A stretch of DNA of 59,287 nt. It comes from Fragilariopsis cylindrus CCMP1102 (taxonomy: Eukaryota; Bacillariophyta; Bacillariophyceae; Bacillariales; Bacillariaceae). The notes beneath the pieces are model-generated. The model was given only the letters and a program-made list of their open reading frames with translations, searched no databases and had not been told where the DNA came from. Within the stretch, counting starts at the first letter, position 1. Each line of letters begins with the position of its first letter. Location of the stretch: assembly GCA_900095095.1 (NCBI GenBank), contig FMBT01000537.1, positions 1 through 59,287 on the forward strand, in the 5' to 3' direction. Positions 1-10,255 of the stretch are shown here, one piece after another. The translations under genes and the position numbers were made by a program.

Positions 1-437
1 GTTTCTTCACTATTACTACTACTATTATTATTACTACTATTATTACTGTTGTTACTATTACTATTACTTTCGTTCTGATGACGTTGTGCTTGTTGACTAG
101 CAAGGATATTGACAGCATTTTCAAGAATTGCAAGGAGACGACCGGAATTGCCATAATCATCGTTCATGCCTACTGTTTCGTCGTCGTCGTCGTCGTCGGC
201 AGCATCATAATAATCGTCATCGTCGTCGTCGGTTGGAGGAGGAGGAGGAATAGTTGGTGTAAATTGATGATGGGTGGTATGAGCGAATGCAACTAATGAA
301 TCACTACCAAAACTACTATTATCTTGGTCTTGTTCATAGATATCATATCGGCCTTCATCATCATCGTCGTCGTCATAATCGGTATTACCACCGAGACCAC
401 CGACGACATTGGAATCTCTTCCTCTTTGATTTGTCAT
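1..437 (-). CDS. Acidic low-complexity protein, N-terminal part (runs off the window)
   Basis: From an ATG at 435-437 the minus strand stays open for 145 codons to the window edge with no stop. The product begins MTNQRGRDSN and has Asp runs (about residues 22-27 and around 77-90), a short Pro run (PTIPPPPPT), then a more ordinary stretch (GRLLAILENAVNILASQQAQ) that could be an amphipathic helix, followed by a Ser/Asn tract encoded by an AGT/AAT microsatellite. No signal peptide or known domain is visible. The plus-strand frames here are shadows of the Asp codons. The family is not recognised. It is probably a real gene because the frame survives through non-repetitive sequence and starts with a normal ATG. 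Confidence 0.55.
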   Translation of the reverse strand, partial: MTNQRGRDSNVVGGLGGNTDYDDDDDDEGRYDIYEQDQDNSSFGSDSLVAFAHTTHHQFTPTIPPPPPTDDDDDDYYDAADDDDDDETVGMNDDYGNSGRLLAILENAVNILASQQAQRHQNESNSNSNNSNNSSNNNSSSNSEE

Positions 438-1028
438 GGTGCGTGATAGTTTGTTTTGAAGTCTCTATGCCAACTTGCCTACACAATTAACGCATTGTGT
501 TGTGACTGTGTAGTGACGAACAAACAAGAAAACGATGTCGGTTTCTTGAATGAATGAATATATTATCTTATGATAAAGTTCGAAAGAGCTACCTAACTGT
601 ATATAAATGAACTGAATCTTTCAACTACAAAAAATTTATTGTGCGTCCTACCTCGTGGTCTATCGCGCTTTTCTTGTGCACCAAAAAAAGCACGATTGCT
701 AGTGCCACGCTTTATCGGGTCATTTTGGTTTTTAAAGTTCAACCTAGCCAAAGAAAGTCATTTTCTGGATCATACAATGTAGGTGCTACAAAACAATTTG
801 TACCTCTCATCTACACTCACCTCTTACAGCATTACCAGTCATTATTTATGTATGGGACAAAGGGCTCTTTCTTTCTAGATCTGTACATCACATACATCCC
901 CCATATATACTATACATCTTGCTTGTGTTTGAAAATCACACCAGATGCAACCAACCAATAAATTACCACGCATCATGCAAACTAATAAACGATAGATCAT
1001 AGATTTCTCAATGATCAATCAAATGATA

Positions 1029-1063
<35 letters not shown>

Positions 1064-1087
1064 TCCTTGGCATCATGCCATCATTGC
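438..1087. other. Intergenic, AT-rich, with an AT dinucleotide run
   Basis: No convincing coding region is seen on either strand. An alternating AT tract lies at about 1027-1064. The stretch upstream of the minus-strand gene at 435-437 would hold its promoter, but no motif can be named. Confidence 0.5.
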
Positions 1088-1339
1088 TTACTGTAACAAT
1101 GCCACCACCATTTTGCTGTTGCTGATAAACAATGTCGTTTTTAAGATTGCCAGTAATAGTAAGATATAGAATCCAATAATACATAGTATCATCTCTCTTC
1201 TTACTACATCATTAGAATCTCCTTCCTCAGCATATATTATGGTATCACCAGTCATTTGGATCCAAAAAGTTACTGAATAAAGCAAATTCACAGTCATCAT
1301 CAGAATGTACAATCTGATAATATGTGGTTGCTCTTCCAA
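1088..1339 (-). CDS. Possible terminal exon of a small two-span membrane protein
   Basis: This minus-strand frame encodes about 83 residues with two hydrophobic stretches: the N-terminal RLYILMMTVNLLYSVTFWI and a later EMILCIIGFYILLLLAILK. They are separated by a polar loop containing DSNDVVRRE. The first in-frame ATG lies 13 codons in, and a stop lies just upstream, so an upstream exon is possible. Candidate AG acceptors are present but none is clear. No family is recognised. The membrane-like composition could also arise by chance in AT-rich DNA. Confidence 0.3.
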   Translation of the reverse strand: MEEQPHIIRLYILMMTVNLLYSVTFWIQMTGDTIIYAEEGDSNDVVRREMILCIIGFYILLLLAILKTTLFISNSKMVVALLQ

Positions 1340-1412
1340 CGCTCCTCTTTATCCTTTCAAGGAATCAAAGGAGGAGAGTGAGTCCTATGGCATGCTAGAA
1401 AATATCACCATT

Positions 1413-1456
1413 ACTACAACTACTACTACTACTACTACTACTACTACAACTACTGC
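1413..1456. repeat. ACT trinucleotide microsatellite
   Basis: A run of ACT/TAC units interrupted by a few CAA triplets. It produces spurious poly-Thr and poly-Val frames on the two strands. Confidence 0.85.
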
Positions 1457-1875
1457 AAACATACACACAAACACACACAATTCTTTGTAAGTGCACAGTA
1501 AATCCCCCCTCAGGGGGTCATTTTTTAGAATGGATGTATCTCCCTCAAAAACCGGACTTAGGGCCCCCTCTTGAGAGACACAGCGCAATACAAGCCCTTC
1601 TTTTTAATGTGCGCCTTTTACTTAGAAACAAGTCCTGGTTGCTTTGAATAACCCATACCTACAGTGCTACCTGTGACAATAATTTGCTGTGCCCTAAACA
1701 GTTTGATTACAACAAGTTGCCCAAAATGGACAGGCAGGAGCCATTTTCCCAGTAATATAGTCAAATGACCCGTGTTATTTAATGTTTTTTGTGTTCAAAT
1801 TTCCAGTAATTTTCTTCAATATGCGCTCAATACCAAGAAATTCCTTATAACAGGAAAGCTATTAGGTATGGTAGT

Positions 1876-2197
1876 TGTTGAATTATTAGCGCGTTAGTCG
1901 ACTACTTCGATTAACTATCCAACAACTGTGATACAACCGAGGTGCAGTTAAATAACAGTTATGGGATATGATTCACACTTGGCTTGCTTGGCTTATAAGA
2001 TCCAATACAAGACATATCGTATCGCCACATCACTCAATAATAGATGAAGATAGCTTTGAACAGAAGAAACACGAACACATGAGATTAGACCACAGGATGT
2101 AACAACATACTGCGCTCACTTTAATCTCTAATATCATTGTAACTCTAATACTAACTAGTTAACAAACTACTGTATGTATTCGTATTTACTTCTAATA
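1876..2197 (+). repeat. 5' LTR of the copia element
   Basis: Direct repeat of 8195-8514, starting TGTTGAATTATTAG and ending at CTTCTAATA. It contains at 2119-2131 the segment CTTTAATCTCTAA, which is complementary to the bases immediately following the LTR (see primer-binding site). Confidence 0.95.
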
Positions 2198-2211
2198 GTT
2201 AGAGATTAAAG
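2198..2211 (+). promoter_or_regulatory. Putative self-complementary primer-binding site
   Basis: The 14 bases right after the 5' LTR, GTTAGAGATTAAAG, are the exact reverse complement of CTTTAATCTCTAAC in the 3' LTR (8436-8449). They also match the 5' LTR copy (2119-2132) with 13 pairs plus one G-U. No tRNA-3'-end-like TGG start is seen here. The position exactly at the LTR boundary is where a minus-strand primer would pair. Self-priming is known for Tf1-type elements; its use here is inference. Confidence 0.5.
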
Positions 2212-2227
2212 GAGCTACAACAAGTGC

Positions 2228-4096
2228 ATGATACCAACTACTCCTACCGGTTGGAACACTGTACCTAATTGTAACAGAAGGACCATCAGTCCAGACGACA
2301 ACGATCAAGATATCGATTACGAAAATCCAAATCCAAATCCATTTAATTTACTAGAAGATTCAGACTCCGAAGACGACGCATCGATATCCAGCGTCACCAG
2401 TGTTGTAGAAACAGCACAAGGCAACAGCGACGCAGCATACTTAGCAGATCCGGTTTCAACATTAAACCGCATCGTAACTACGTCAAGTGTCCTAGATTCA
2501 GGCTCATCAGACCACATCGTAACAACGACGTATCAAACAGTTGACATCAGTAGACAATACTTAGAATTAGTACCTACCGTGGGAACCCAATTAGAACATA
2601 CCGTATTAAGTAACCAACCGTATATCGATAATATATTAGAAAACTACTACAATACAGTACCTGACGATTTACCAGCCCTCTACACACCGAACGGCAACGA
2701 CGACGACACGGCATCAACTGTATCAATATCAAGCGTCGGCAGTATGGGAAAAGATCTACCATCAATCGATGATCACCTAGGCCGGGAATACCAATCACCA
2801 GAAAGGAGCAACTTCAACTTCGCTGATGCTGTGGTCTTCCGGGAAGCATTAGGTAATGCATTAGAAGGATGCCAACACACCAAAAGAGATGCAGGACACG
2901 CATACCTGGTGGATACCCTGAAGCGCAACTGTGAGAGATATGGAGATGATCTTGCGCGACTCCCACCACCGGCAAAGAAGGTGGCCTTACCCACCGGCGA
3001 TGCCAGTGGGACATGGAGAAGGTATGAAGCGCTGAAGAAGATCTACGAAAAGGAGACCCATTGGAATGCTGAAGCTCTACAAGCGGCGGTAAGAAGATTT
3101 CCCGAAACCATGAAGGAGCAAATGAATGATTATGGAACACTTCCATTGAACTATACCGTACGTCTAGCTCTCAACTTCATTGAAGGAAAAGTATCAGATC
3201 GTGTTAAGAAACAAAAAGCATACATCGATCTAATGGGGTGCATCACTGCACGAGCGTACGTGCCATCACCTGAAGGACCGGTATCATACTTGAAGAAAAT
3301 GGAACATGATAAACATTGTATTGATATCCTATCAGGGAGTTCCAATGTTGAATTCAAATATTCATGGGATACCCTCATCATCAACTGCCAGACCAAGATC
3401 CGTAGTAGTGGGAGCCACAACAACACGTATCTCCGATTGATTGAAGACAAGTGGGAAGCCGATATGCTACACAAACCAGTCATCGGTCGATGGAAACGGT
3501 TTAAACAGCTCTACATCAAGGAACTGCAGAAACTAACCGAAGATGGTATTGACAATAGTGCTATGAGTGTTCAACAAGCCCTCATTGCCCGTGTCGACGC
3601 ATTCGAATCAAAATATGAGACAGAAGTGCAAACCCTCAATAACAACCAACTAACTTTGGAGACTGCCTTCCAATCTTCAAGCGTCCCGTCAGTCGTTGAC
3701 ACCGACGGTACTGGTACTGTATCGGGATCCATTTCGGGTACCGCTGCATCCGGTATGCAGTTAGCTGCAATGTCCGATCTACTCCGTGAAGTGAAGGCTC
3801 TAAAAGCTGAAATCAATACCATGAAATCAACCAATACTGGTGGTGGAAAAGGAGGAAGGAAGGAAAAGGCTACTAAGGAATTGTACAATGTATGGCGTCA
3901 GTGGAAGTTCTGGTGCTACTCGTGTGGCTGTAACTTGAATCATGACAGCAAGGGTTGCCATTCATTCAAGAAAAAGAAAGACCATAAAGATGAAGCAACC
4001 ATGCAGAATCCTATGGGAGGTAATGAAGCCAGGAATGAGTTCCACAACAAGTGGTGGAGCCCAGTAGACCATAAGCCGTACGACAATCCAGAATGA
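2228..4096 (+). CDS. gag: Copia Gag-like protein with a CCHC zinc knuckle
   Basis: A 622-residue frame starting at the first ATG after the leader. The N-terminal third is acidic and Ser/Asp rich. The middle (about residues 200-480) is helical and Lys/Glu/Arg rich, with the look of the diatom copia capsid region. Near the C terminus lies CYSCGCNLNHDSKGC, a CX2CX5HX4C variant of the retroviral zinc knuckle (the usual spacing is CX2CX4HX4C), followed by a Lys-rich tail. It ends with TGA at 4094-4096. The pol frame follows in the same phase with no other stop between them, so stop-codon readthrough or reinitiation are both possible routes to Pol. Confidence 0.88.
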   Translation: MIPTTPTGWNTVPNCNRRTISPDDNDQDIDYENPNPNPFNLLEDSDSEDDASISSVTSVVETAQGNSDAAYLADPVSTLNRIVTTSSVLDSGSSDHIVTTTYQTVDISRQYLELVPTVGTQLEHTVLSNQPYIDNILENYYNTVPDDLPALYTPNGNDDDTASTVSISSVGSMGKDLPSIDDHLGREYQSPERSNFNFADAVVFREALGNALEGCQHTKRDAGHAYLVDTLKRNCERYGDDLARLPPPAKKVALPTGDASGTWRRYEALKKIYEKETHWNAEALQAAVRRFPETMKEQMNDYGTLPLNYTVRLALNFIEGKVSDRVKKQKAYIDLMGCITARAYVPSPEGPVSYLKKMEHDKHCIDILSGSSNVEFKYSWDTLIINCQTKIRSSGSHNNTYLRLIEDKWEADMLHKPVIGRWKRFKQLYIKELQKLTEDGIDNSAMSVQQALIARVDAFESKYETEVQTLNNNQLTLETAFQSSSVPSVVDTDGTGTVSGSISGTAASGMQLAAMSDLLREVKALKAEINTMKSTNTGGGKGGRKEKATKELYNVWRQWKFWCYSCGCNLNHDSKGCHSFKKKKDHKDEATMQNPMGGNEARNEFHNKWWSPVDHKPYDNPE

Positions 4097-4108
4097 GGAC
4101 GTGGGAAG

Positions 4109-7100
4109 GTGATGGATATTGATAAATGTAGTGAATGTGTATTAACCACTAATAATAATAATAATTATATGTTAAAAGCAACTACATATCTATCCCCTTC
4201 GAGCAATCTATATCAACAACCACATACGCCTACCGTATATCGTAAACAACTTGTACCATGCACTCCGAATGCCAACAGGAGATCACTACGTGTATCGTTT
4301 CCATCCAATCTAATATGTGGACCAACACGAAAATCCGCAGCCTTAAAAGTTTGCAACGTATTGATAGACAGGTACCCTGTAACAAGAGGCGCTATTGATT
4401 CTGGAGCAACAGACCATTTCTTACCAACAACATACCACAGAGACAACCATCAAGCAACGTCTAATGGCATGAAAGTGAAATGTGCAAATAACTCCATAAT
4501 GACGTCCACATCTACGGACGTACTGTCACTAGCAAAGCTCCCACCACTAGCACGTACCTGCCACAAGTTCGATGACGTATCAACGCCCCTCTTATCAGTG
4601 GAAAAACTCTGTGACAATGACCTACACGTCTTATTTTCACAAAACAAAGTGACAGTCACCGACAAGGCCCCAATCCTTACAGGTACAACCGTTATGGAAG
4701 GACAACGACAAAATGGACTCTATTTGGTACCAATCCACGACGAGGCGCATACACTTCCAAGGGTGAATGCACTTCAAAGGGTGAATCAAATCAATCCCAT
4801 CGGAAACACCGCAGGGATGGCTACTGCAGCTAGCGCGTACGAAGTGCAAACAGTCGCAGCATTGACAAATTTCTTCCACATGACGTTAGGCTCTCCTTCT
4901 ATACCAGAATGGATCAACTGTATCAACAACAATTGGTTCAAGTCATGGCCGGGATTGAGCGCAGATAGAGTACGAAAGCACTGCACCAAGAAGGAACAAA
5001 CCACACTTGGGAACCAGAAAATGATCAAGAAGAATGTCAGAACATCAAATATCATTGACCTATCAGTTAGAAAAGAACGTATTGAACTTAAGAAGAAATT
5101 ACATGACATAGGTACCTTCTTAATTGATGGTAATGATATGAAACAACTAATTGCAATGGATTTGCCGGGACGATATCCTGTTACATCAGCAAGAGGCCAC
5201 AAATATATCATGGTTATGTACGATTATGACACTAACTACATCAATGCAGTGCCTATAAAATCAAGGAAGTCAAGTGAACTCGTAGCAGCATTCAAGTTTT
5301 GTTATGATGAACTCAAGGAAAGAGGTTTCACAGCGCGTGTATTGCGATTAGATAATGAAATCTCAACTGAACTTATTGCAGCAATAAGAGAACAGAACTT
5401 AGAATATCAAATTGTATCACCAGGAGACCATAGATTAAATCATGCAGAGCGTGCAATCCAAACCTTCAAGTCCAAACTCATTGCTTTCAGAGAAGGCGCG
5501 GATCCAAGTTTTCCAAAGAACTGTTGGGACCTATTCGTTACACAAACAGTATTAGCTATGAATCTAATGCGCCCATCAAGGATCAATCCGTTAATATCAG
5601 CATATACACTGATCCATGGTGAATTTGATTTCAATCGAACTCCAATGGCCCCAGTTGGATGTAAAGTTATTGTCCATGATCGAAGAGGTGAACGCGGTAG
5701 CTGGTCCAACCATGGCAGTCATGGGTTTTACATTGAACGAGCCCCTCATCACTACAGAAACTACACTTGCTACATGCGCGATACCAAACAAAATCGTATA
5801 TCCAATACGGTTGAGTTCTTTCCATCACAATGTTCACTACCCAAGGTCACACCTATCGATCGTCTAGCCTTGGTACTACAAGACCTCCATCAAGTATTAT
5901 CTCAACCTCCAAGCGATTTTCCATTTCTGAACCAAGGTACGGACCTACATACAGCCATAACTGCAATTCAGAAGATACTCTGCTTACAAGTAGATGATAC
6001 AGCAACTAAGGTACCAACAAGTCCTGTGCCACCTCCAAGGGTGGAAACTATAAACAACACCACCCAACGAGTAACAAGGTCCAGCACAGAAACAAACAGA
6101 GTGTATGTCAATGGAACCATTGTACGACGAAAATTCAGCAGTGGCTACCACGAAGGGGAAATCAACAAATATGATCCGATTGAACAGTACTACAAGATAG
6201 TGTACCGAGATGGTGATACAGAAGAGATGACCTACAATGAAATCAAGCAATACCGGAAGAAGAGTCAACAGTATACTAAACCAACCAAAAAGGCGTTGCT
6301 ACTACTCCCAATTCGTCATCACGTACCAACCAACATTCATATACCTACAGCCAAAAGCCAACGTCCTAAGAAAGTACAACGTCTGAACCGATATAACCGA
6401 TATCCTATGGTGCAACAACCACAGAAACCAAACAAGTTTAGCAATGGATACAGCAAGGCAGTAGAACATCTACAACCAAATTTTGCTTTCAGAGCTTCAG
6501 GAGCCGTCTGGGACGACAGCCTCAATAAAATGGCAAAGTATCGAGATCTAATCAATCACAAGGATCCTGTAATCAAAAATCGTTGGCTCCAATCAGGAGA
6601 AAACGAATTTGCCCGCTTATTCCAAGGTTATGGTGAAACTGAAGAAGTAGATGTACTTGATTGGATCCGCAAAGGGGATGTACCTCGTAACAAACAAGTA
6701 ACGTATCCAAGATATGTAGTTGCTGTAAGACCAGAAAAGTCAGAACCATACCGTACTAGAATCACAGCAGGTGGTGATAGGATTGACTACAAAGGCAACG
6801 TAACGACACATACAGCTTCAATGGAAACAATCAAGATGCATTGGAACTCAGTCGTCTCCACTCCAGGTGCCAAGTACTGCACCGCAGATATATCGAACAT
6901 GTACTTATGCTCGCTATTGCCTGACGAAGAATATGTCAGATTCAAATACGATATGATACCACCGAATATAATCAAGCACTACTCATTAGACAAGTTAGTA
7001 GTTAATGGATTTGTATATGCCAAAATCAAGAAGGCATGGTATGGTCTCAAGCAATCCGGCAAGATTGCACATGACGACTTGGTACAACACTTAGAAAAAT

Positions 7101-8047
7101 ATGGTTACGTAAAAGAGAAACGCACTGATGGCTTATTCAGCCACAAGGAACGCGACATCAACTTTACACTAGTGGTGGATGATTTTGGTATCAAGTACAC
7201 CGACAAAGCAGATGTAGAACACCTAGTTACCGCACTACGAGATAAATACCCATTAAAAGTTGATTGGAAAGCCGAACAATATATCGGGATTCACCTAAAA
7301 TGGAACTATATTGACCGTGAAGTTATCTGCTCCATGGATGGATATGTAGAACAAGCGCTGAAGGAATTCAACCACATCATCCCAAAACAACTACATTCAG
7401 GACCTTCCAAGATAGACCGACCCGATTATGGTGCCAAAGTTCAATATGTAAAAGAAGACTTGACAAATAACTTAGATGAAGATCAAATCAAATTCATACA
7501 ACGCGTCACAGGAAAATTCCTATTTTATGCAAGAGCTATAGATGACACTATGCTACATGCAATTAATGACATCGCATCATCAACAGCAAATGGTACTGAA
7601 GCAACATTGGCAGCAACAAGATATTTCCTAAATTATGCTGCAAGCAATCCAAATGGTCAAATCATATACCGAGCCAGCGACATGATACTCAGAATTGATT
7701 CAGATGCAGTATATTTAGTGCGCCCTGAAGCAAGAAGCGGAGCCGGTGGCTACCACTATCTAGGGAGCAAAGATGGCACATTATTCAATGGACCCATTCT
7801 TGTACTAGCAAAAATTATCAAAAATGTTATGGCATCAGCAGCGGAAGCAGAAGTGGCAGGTATCTACCTGAACGCCACAGAAGCTGTATCAGAACGAAAT
7901 TGCCTCATTGACATGGGACATCCACAACCACCTACACCAATCAAAACAGATAACACAACAGCACGTGGTATTATTACTGGCACTATCAAACAAAAAAGGT
8001 CAAAAGCCATTGACATGAGATTTTACTGGGTTAAAAGACAGGTTTGA
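4109..8047 (+). CDS. pol: Copia Pol polyprotein: protease, integrase, reverse transcriptase, RNase H
   Basis: A 1312-residue frame. The aspartic protease site is AIDSGATDHFLP (about residue 95). The integrase zone carries the diatom variant of the HHCC region (HMTLGSPSIPEW to RKHCTKKEQTTLGN), then the catalytic core with LDNE and NHAERAIQTFKSK. Reverse transcriptase shows TADISNMYL, KAWYGLKQSG and the active-site VVDDFGIKY (about residue 1020). RNase H shows SAAEAEVAGIY and IKTDNTTARG. The frame ends early at a TGA (8045-8047). From the A-run at 8031-8035 the other frame continues through WGPGIENLADYPTKHH to a stop inside the 3' LTR, so one extra base has cut off about 60 C-terminal residues. 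It shares phase with gag. Confidence 0.93.
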   Translation: MMDIDKCSECVLTTNNNNNYMLKATTYLSPSSNLYQQPHTPTVYRKQLVPCTPNANRRSLRVSFPSNLICGPTRKSAALKVCNVLIDRYPVTRGAIDSGATDHFLPTTYHRDNHQATSNGMKVKCANNSIMTSTSTDVLSLAKLPPLARTCHKFDDVSTPLLSVEKLCDNDLHVLFSQNKVTVTDKAPILTGTTVMEGQRQNGLYLVPIHDEAHTLPRVNALQRVNQINPIGNTAGMATAASAYEVQTVAALTNFFHMTLGSPSIPEWINCINNNWFKSWPGLSADRVRKHCTKKEQTTLGNQKMIKKNVRTSNIIDLSVRKERIELKKKLHDIGTFLIDGNDMKQLIAMDLPGRYPVTSARGHKYIMVMYDYDTNYINAVPIKSRKSSELVAAFKFCYDELKERGFTARVLRLDNEISTELIAAIREQNLEYQIVSPGDHRLNHAERAIQTFKSKLIAFREGADPSFPKNCWDLFVTQTVLAMNLMRPSRINPLISAYTLIHGEFDFNRTPMAPVGCKVIVHDRRGERGSWSNHGSHGFYIERAPHHYRNYTCYMRDTKQNRISNTVEFFPSQCSLPKVTPIDRLALVLQDLHQVLSQPPSDFPFLNQGTDLHTAITAIQKILCLQVDDTATKVPTSPVPPPRVETINNTTQRVTRSSTETNRVYVNGTIVRRKFSSGYHEGEINKYDPIEQYYKIVYRDGDTEEMTYNEIKQYRKKSQQYTKPTKKALLLLPIRHHVPTNIHIPTAKSQRPKKVQRLNRYNRYPMVQQPQKPNKFSNGYSKAVEHLQPNFAFRASGAVWDDSLNKMAKYRDLINHKDPVIKNRWLQSGENEFARLFQGYGETEEVDVLDWIRKGDVPRNKQVTYPRYVVAVRPEKSEPYRTRITAGGDRIDYKGNVTTHTASMETIKMHWNSVVSTPGAKYCTADISNMYLCSLLPDEEYVRFKYDMIPPNIIKHYSLDKLVVNGFVYAKIKKAWYGLKQSGKIAHDDLVQHLEKYGYVKEKRTDGLFSHKERDINFTLVVDDFGIKYTDKADVEHLVTALRDKYPLKVDWKAEQYIGIHLKWNYIDREVICSMDGYVEQALKEFNHIIPKQLHSGPSKIDRPDYGAKVQYVKEDLTNNLDEDQIKFIQRVTGKFLFYARAIDDTMLHAINDIASSTANGTEATLAATRYFLNYAASNPNGQIIYRASDMILRIDSDAVYLVRPEARSGAGGYHYLGSKDGTLFNGPILVLAKIIKNVMASAAEAEVAGIYLNATEAVSERNCLIDMGHPQPPTPIKTDNTTARGIITGTIKQKRSKAIDMRFYWVKRQV

Positions 8048-8194
8048 ACAAAAACAATTTGATTATGTGTGGGGACCAGGTATTGAAAACCTAGCCGATT
8101 ATCCGACTAAACATCACTCTGGGAAACACCATAGTACTGTTAGGCCCATCTACCTATATATAAAAAATAAAAGTCCAAAAACTATCCAAGGGTG

Positions 8195-8514
8195 TGTTGA
8201 ATTATTAGCGCGTTAGTCGACTACTTCGATTAACTATCCAACAACTGTGATACAACCGAGGTGCAGTTAAATAACAGTTATGGGATATGATTCACACTTG
8301 GCTTGCTTGGCTGTAAGATCCAATACAAGACCTATCGTATCGCCACATCACTCAATAATAGATGAAGATAGCTTTGAACACAAGAAACACAACACATGAG
8401 ATAAGATCACAGGATGTAACAACATACTGCGCTCACTTTAATCTCTAACATCATTGTAACTCTAATACTAACTAGTTAACAAACTACTGTATGTATTCGT
8501 ATTTACTTCTAATA
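8195..8514 (+). repeat. 3' LTR of the copia element
   Basis: Direct repeat of 1876-2197. The sequence just upstream (CCAAGGGTG) is a weak purine-rich candidate for the plus-strand primer tract. Confidence 0.95.
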
Positions 8515-10255
8515 AGTGTGTAGTGTACTGGAGTGTTGTTTTAGTGTTGCTGTTGGTATGGTGGGGCATTGTATATAATTTTTTGTATTTTGTTGGTACT
8601 ATCCATCTCTCTCTCTCCCCCCCCCTACTGTGTGATGCATGTGCGTAGAATAACAACACTCCCGCCCCACATACTAACCTCTCCCAAATTGTGTATGCTA
8701 CTGCAGAAAATATTGTTGGCACCTTCTACTACTAGGACATATATTTTGCCTTCTTGCACACCCAATTTGAAAAGCCCCCCCCCCCCCCCCCCCCCAAGTT
8801 GTCAATCCAGCTAGCTATTGTAAGATTATTCTAATATTAGCTTGCAATGCAATGGGGTATAGAGAATTAAATGACAGTTTGTAGTTTGATCCATTGCTTA
8901 CAATCCGATGCTATATTGTTTGCCTTCTTGTTTTTCTTGTTGGTGATTCATGCTATGCACTTGCTATTGTTCCATGATATGTATGTGATAATTTTTCTTC
9001 TTCTTAGCTCATAATAAACTGTTTGTGTTCTTCTTCTATTTATCCCCCCCCCCCCCCCCCTTCAATTTTTAAGCAATCAGGTAATGTCATTCAATGAATG
9101 TAACAGCTGTGAAGAGGTAACAAAAAACAACACAAGCATTATTGCAAACATGCTATGACCCTTGTATCTTAGGGAATTTTCTTTGTCTATGGAAAGTCAC
9201 CAGGAGCACTCTAGAACTAGTTGCCTATTTCCCTGCCTACCACCATCCACATTAAATTTGCTTCATAACAACAAACATTTACAGGATTTACAAGTAGAAT
9301 GAAAGGAAATCTTACTACCATGTAATTGCGCAGCTGTTTCTAATTTTTTTTGCAATACATGGTAGGCTAAATTTCTAAGAGACAAGCAGAGAAAGGACAG
9401 AAAGATCTAGTTAAAATCAACCCTTGTTGTGCACTTGAATTTCTTCCAGATCCTACACTTGGGATACTTTATGCATTTAGAGGTAGAAATCAACCAAGAG
9501 AGCATAGTTTTTATCATTCAACAGGTGAATTAAAAAAACTAGCAGACAACAAAAACATTAGACAAGATCAATACACTCATTATAGTAGTTGATTGATTTC
9601 ATGCAAAGCGCTTGTGATGGATGTATACTGACTATTATTTCTTAGTTAGGGCTGGTTACTTACTTACTTACCTATTTACTTACATCGATAGAAAAACATG
9701 TAGGAAATTTTGTCTTGCTAGTTATTGATATTTCCACTTTCAATTTTCCCACACACAAGTAATGTGGCACAAGGGAATTGTATGATCACTCACCCCTTCC
9801 TCCTACCAGCAGCAGTGTATCATCCATGTTATATTGTAGGTTCTTTCTTTTCTATGTTGTTATCAACAAAAAGTAACACACAAGGTGACAGCAAGCAAAT
9901 TAATTTTGAGATTATGTTCACTGGCTTACATATAAGGGGGCACTCAAACAGTGAGAAGTGTGTACATGTGCTTACAGGCAGTTTGTGCTAGACAAACTGA
10001 CAGGGATGGTAAATTATAGCTTTAAGCAAGCAAGGTAATAGATTCAGAAAAAACACAATTAATTACAGTGTATATATTTTGAGCATGATGAGTATTTACA
10101 AAAAATAGAATTGGCTGCTGTTGTTCTGCATGCTTTTTCCACCAGTTTTCTTCAAGAATAAGAATACTAGCAAATTAATTGTACAAACAACTCAACCACC
10201 ATACTGCTAGTAGGTTGGCAATGCACAGATAATGTATATCATCTGTGTCATTTAT
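8515..10255. other. Gene-free stretch with poly-C tracts
   Basis: No supported coding region. It holds two long C homopolymers (about 8775-8795 and 9044-9060) and short CT-rich runs. The short frames here have no features of real proteins. Confidence 0.6.

Larger units (their letters stand above)
1876..8514 (+). mobile_element. Ty1/copia LTR retrotransposon (CoDi type), near full length
   Basis: Two direct LTRs of about 320 bp (1876-2197 and 8195-8514) flank a gag frame and a pol frame in the copia order protease, integrase, reverse transcriptase, RNase H. The LTRs differ at roughly eight sites by eye, about 2-3 percent, which suggests a not very recent insertion. LTRs begin TGTTG; the last shared bases are AATA rather than the usual CA. 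A five-base target duplication is not clear: GTAGT precedes the 5' LTR and recurs at 8520-8524, five bases beyond the last shared base. Pol lacks its last part in frame because of a one-base shift near 8033, so this copy may be inactive. Confidence 0.95.

Noticed and set aside
78..490. Plus-strand frames with Val and His/Arg runs at the left end
   Set aside because: They mirror the Asp/Asn/Ser codons of the minus-strand gene and have no other coding character.
1385..1588. Minus-strand poly-Val frame
   Set aside because: Produced by the ACT microsatellite; the rest is not protein-like.
8775..9060. Two poly-C tracts as possible structural elements
   Set aside because: Homopolymers with no further context; they may also be length-uncertain in the assembly.
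9725..9991. 88-codon plus frame in the gene-free region
   Set aside because: No domain, no signal peptide and no support from neighbours; expected by chance in this composition.
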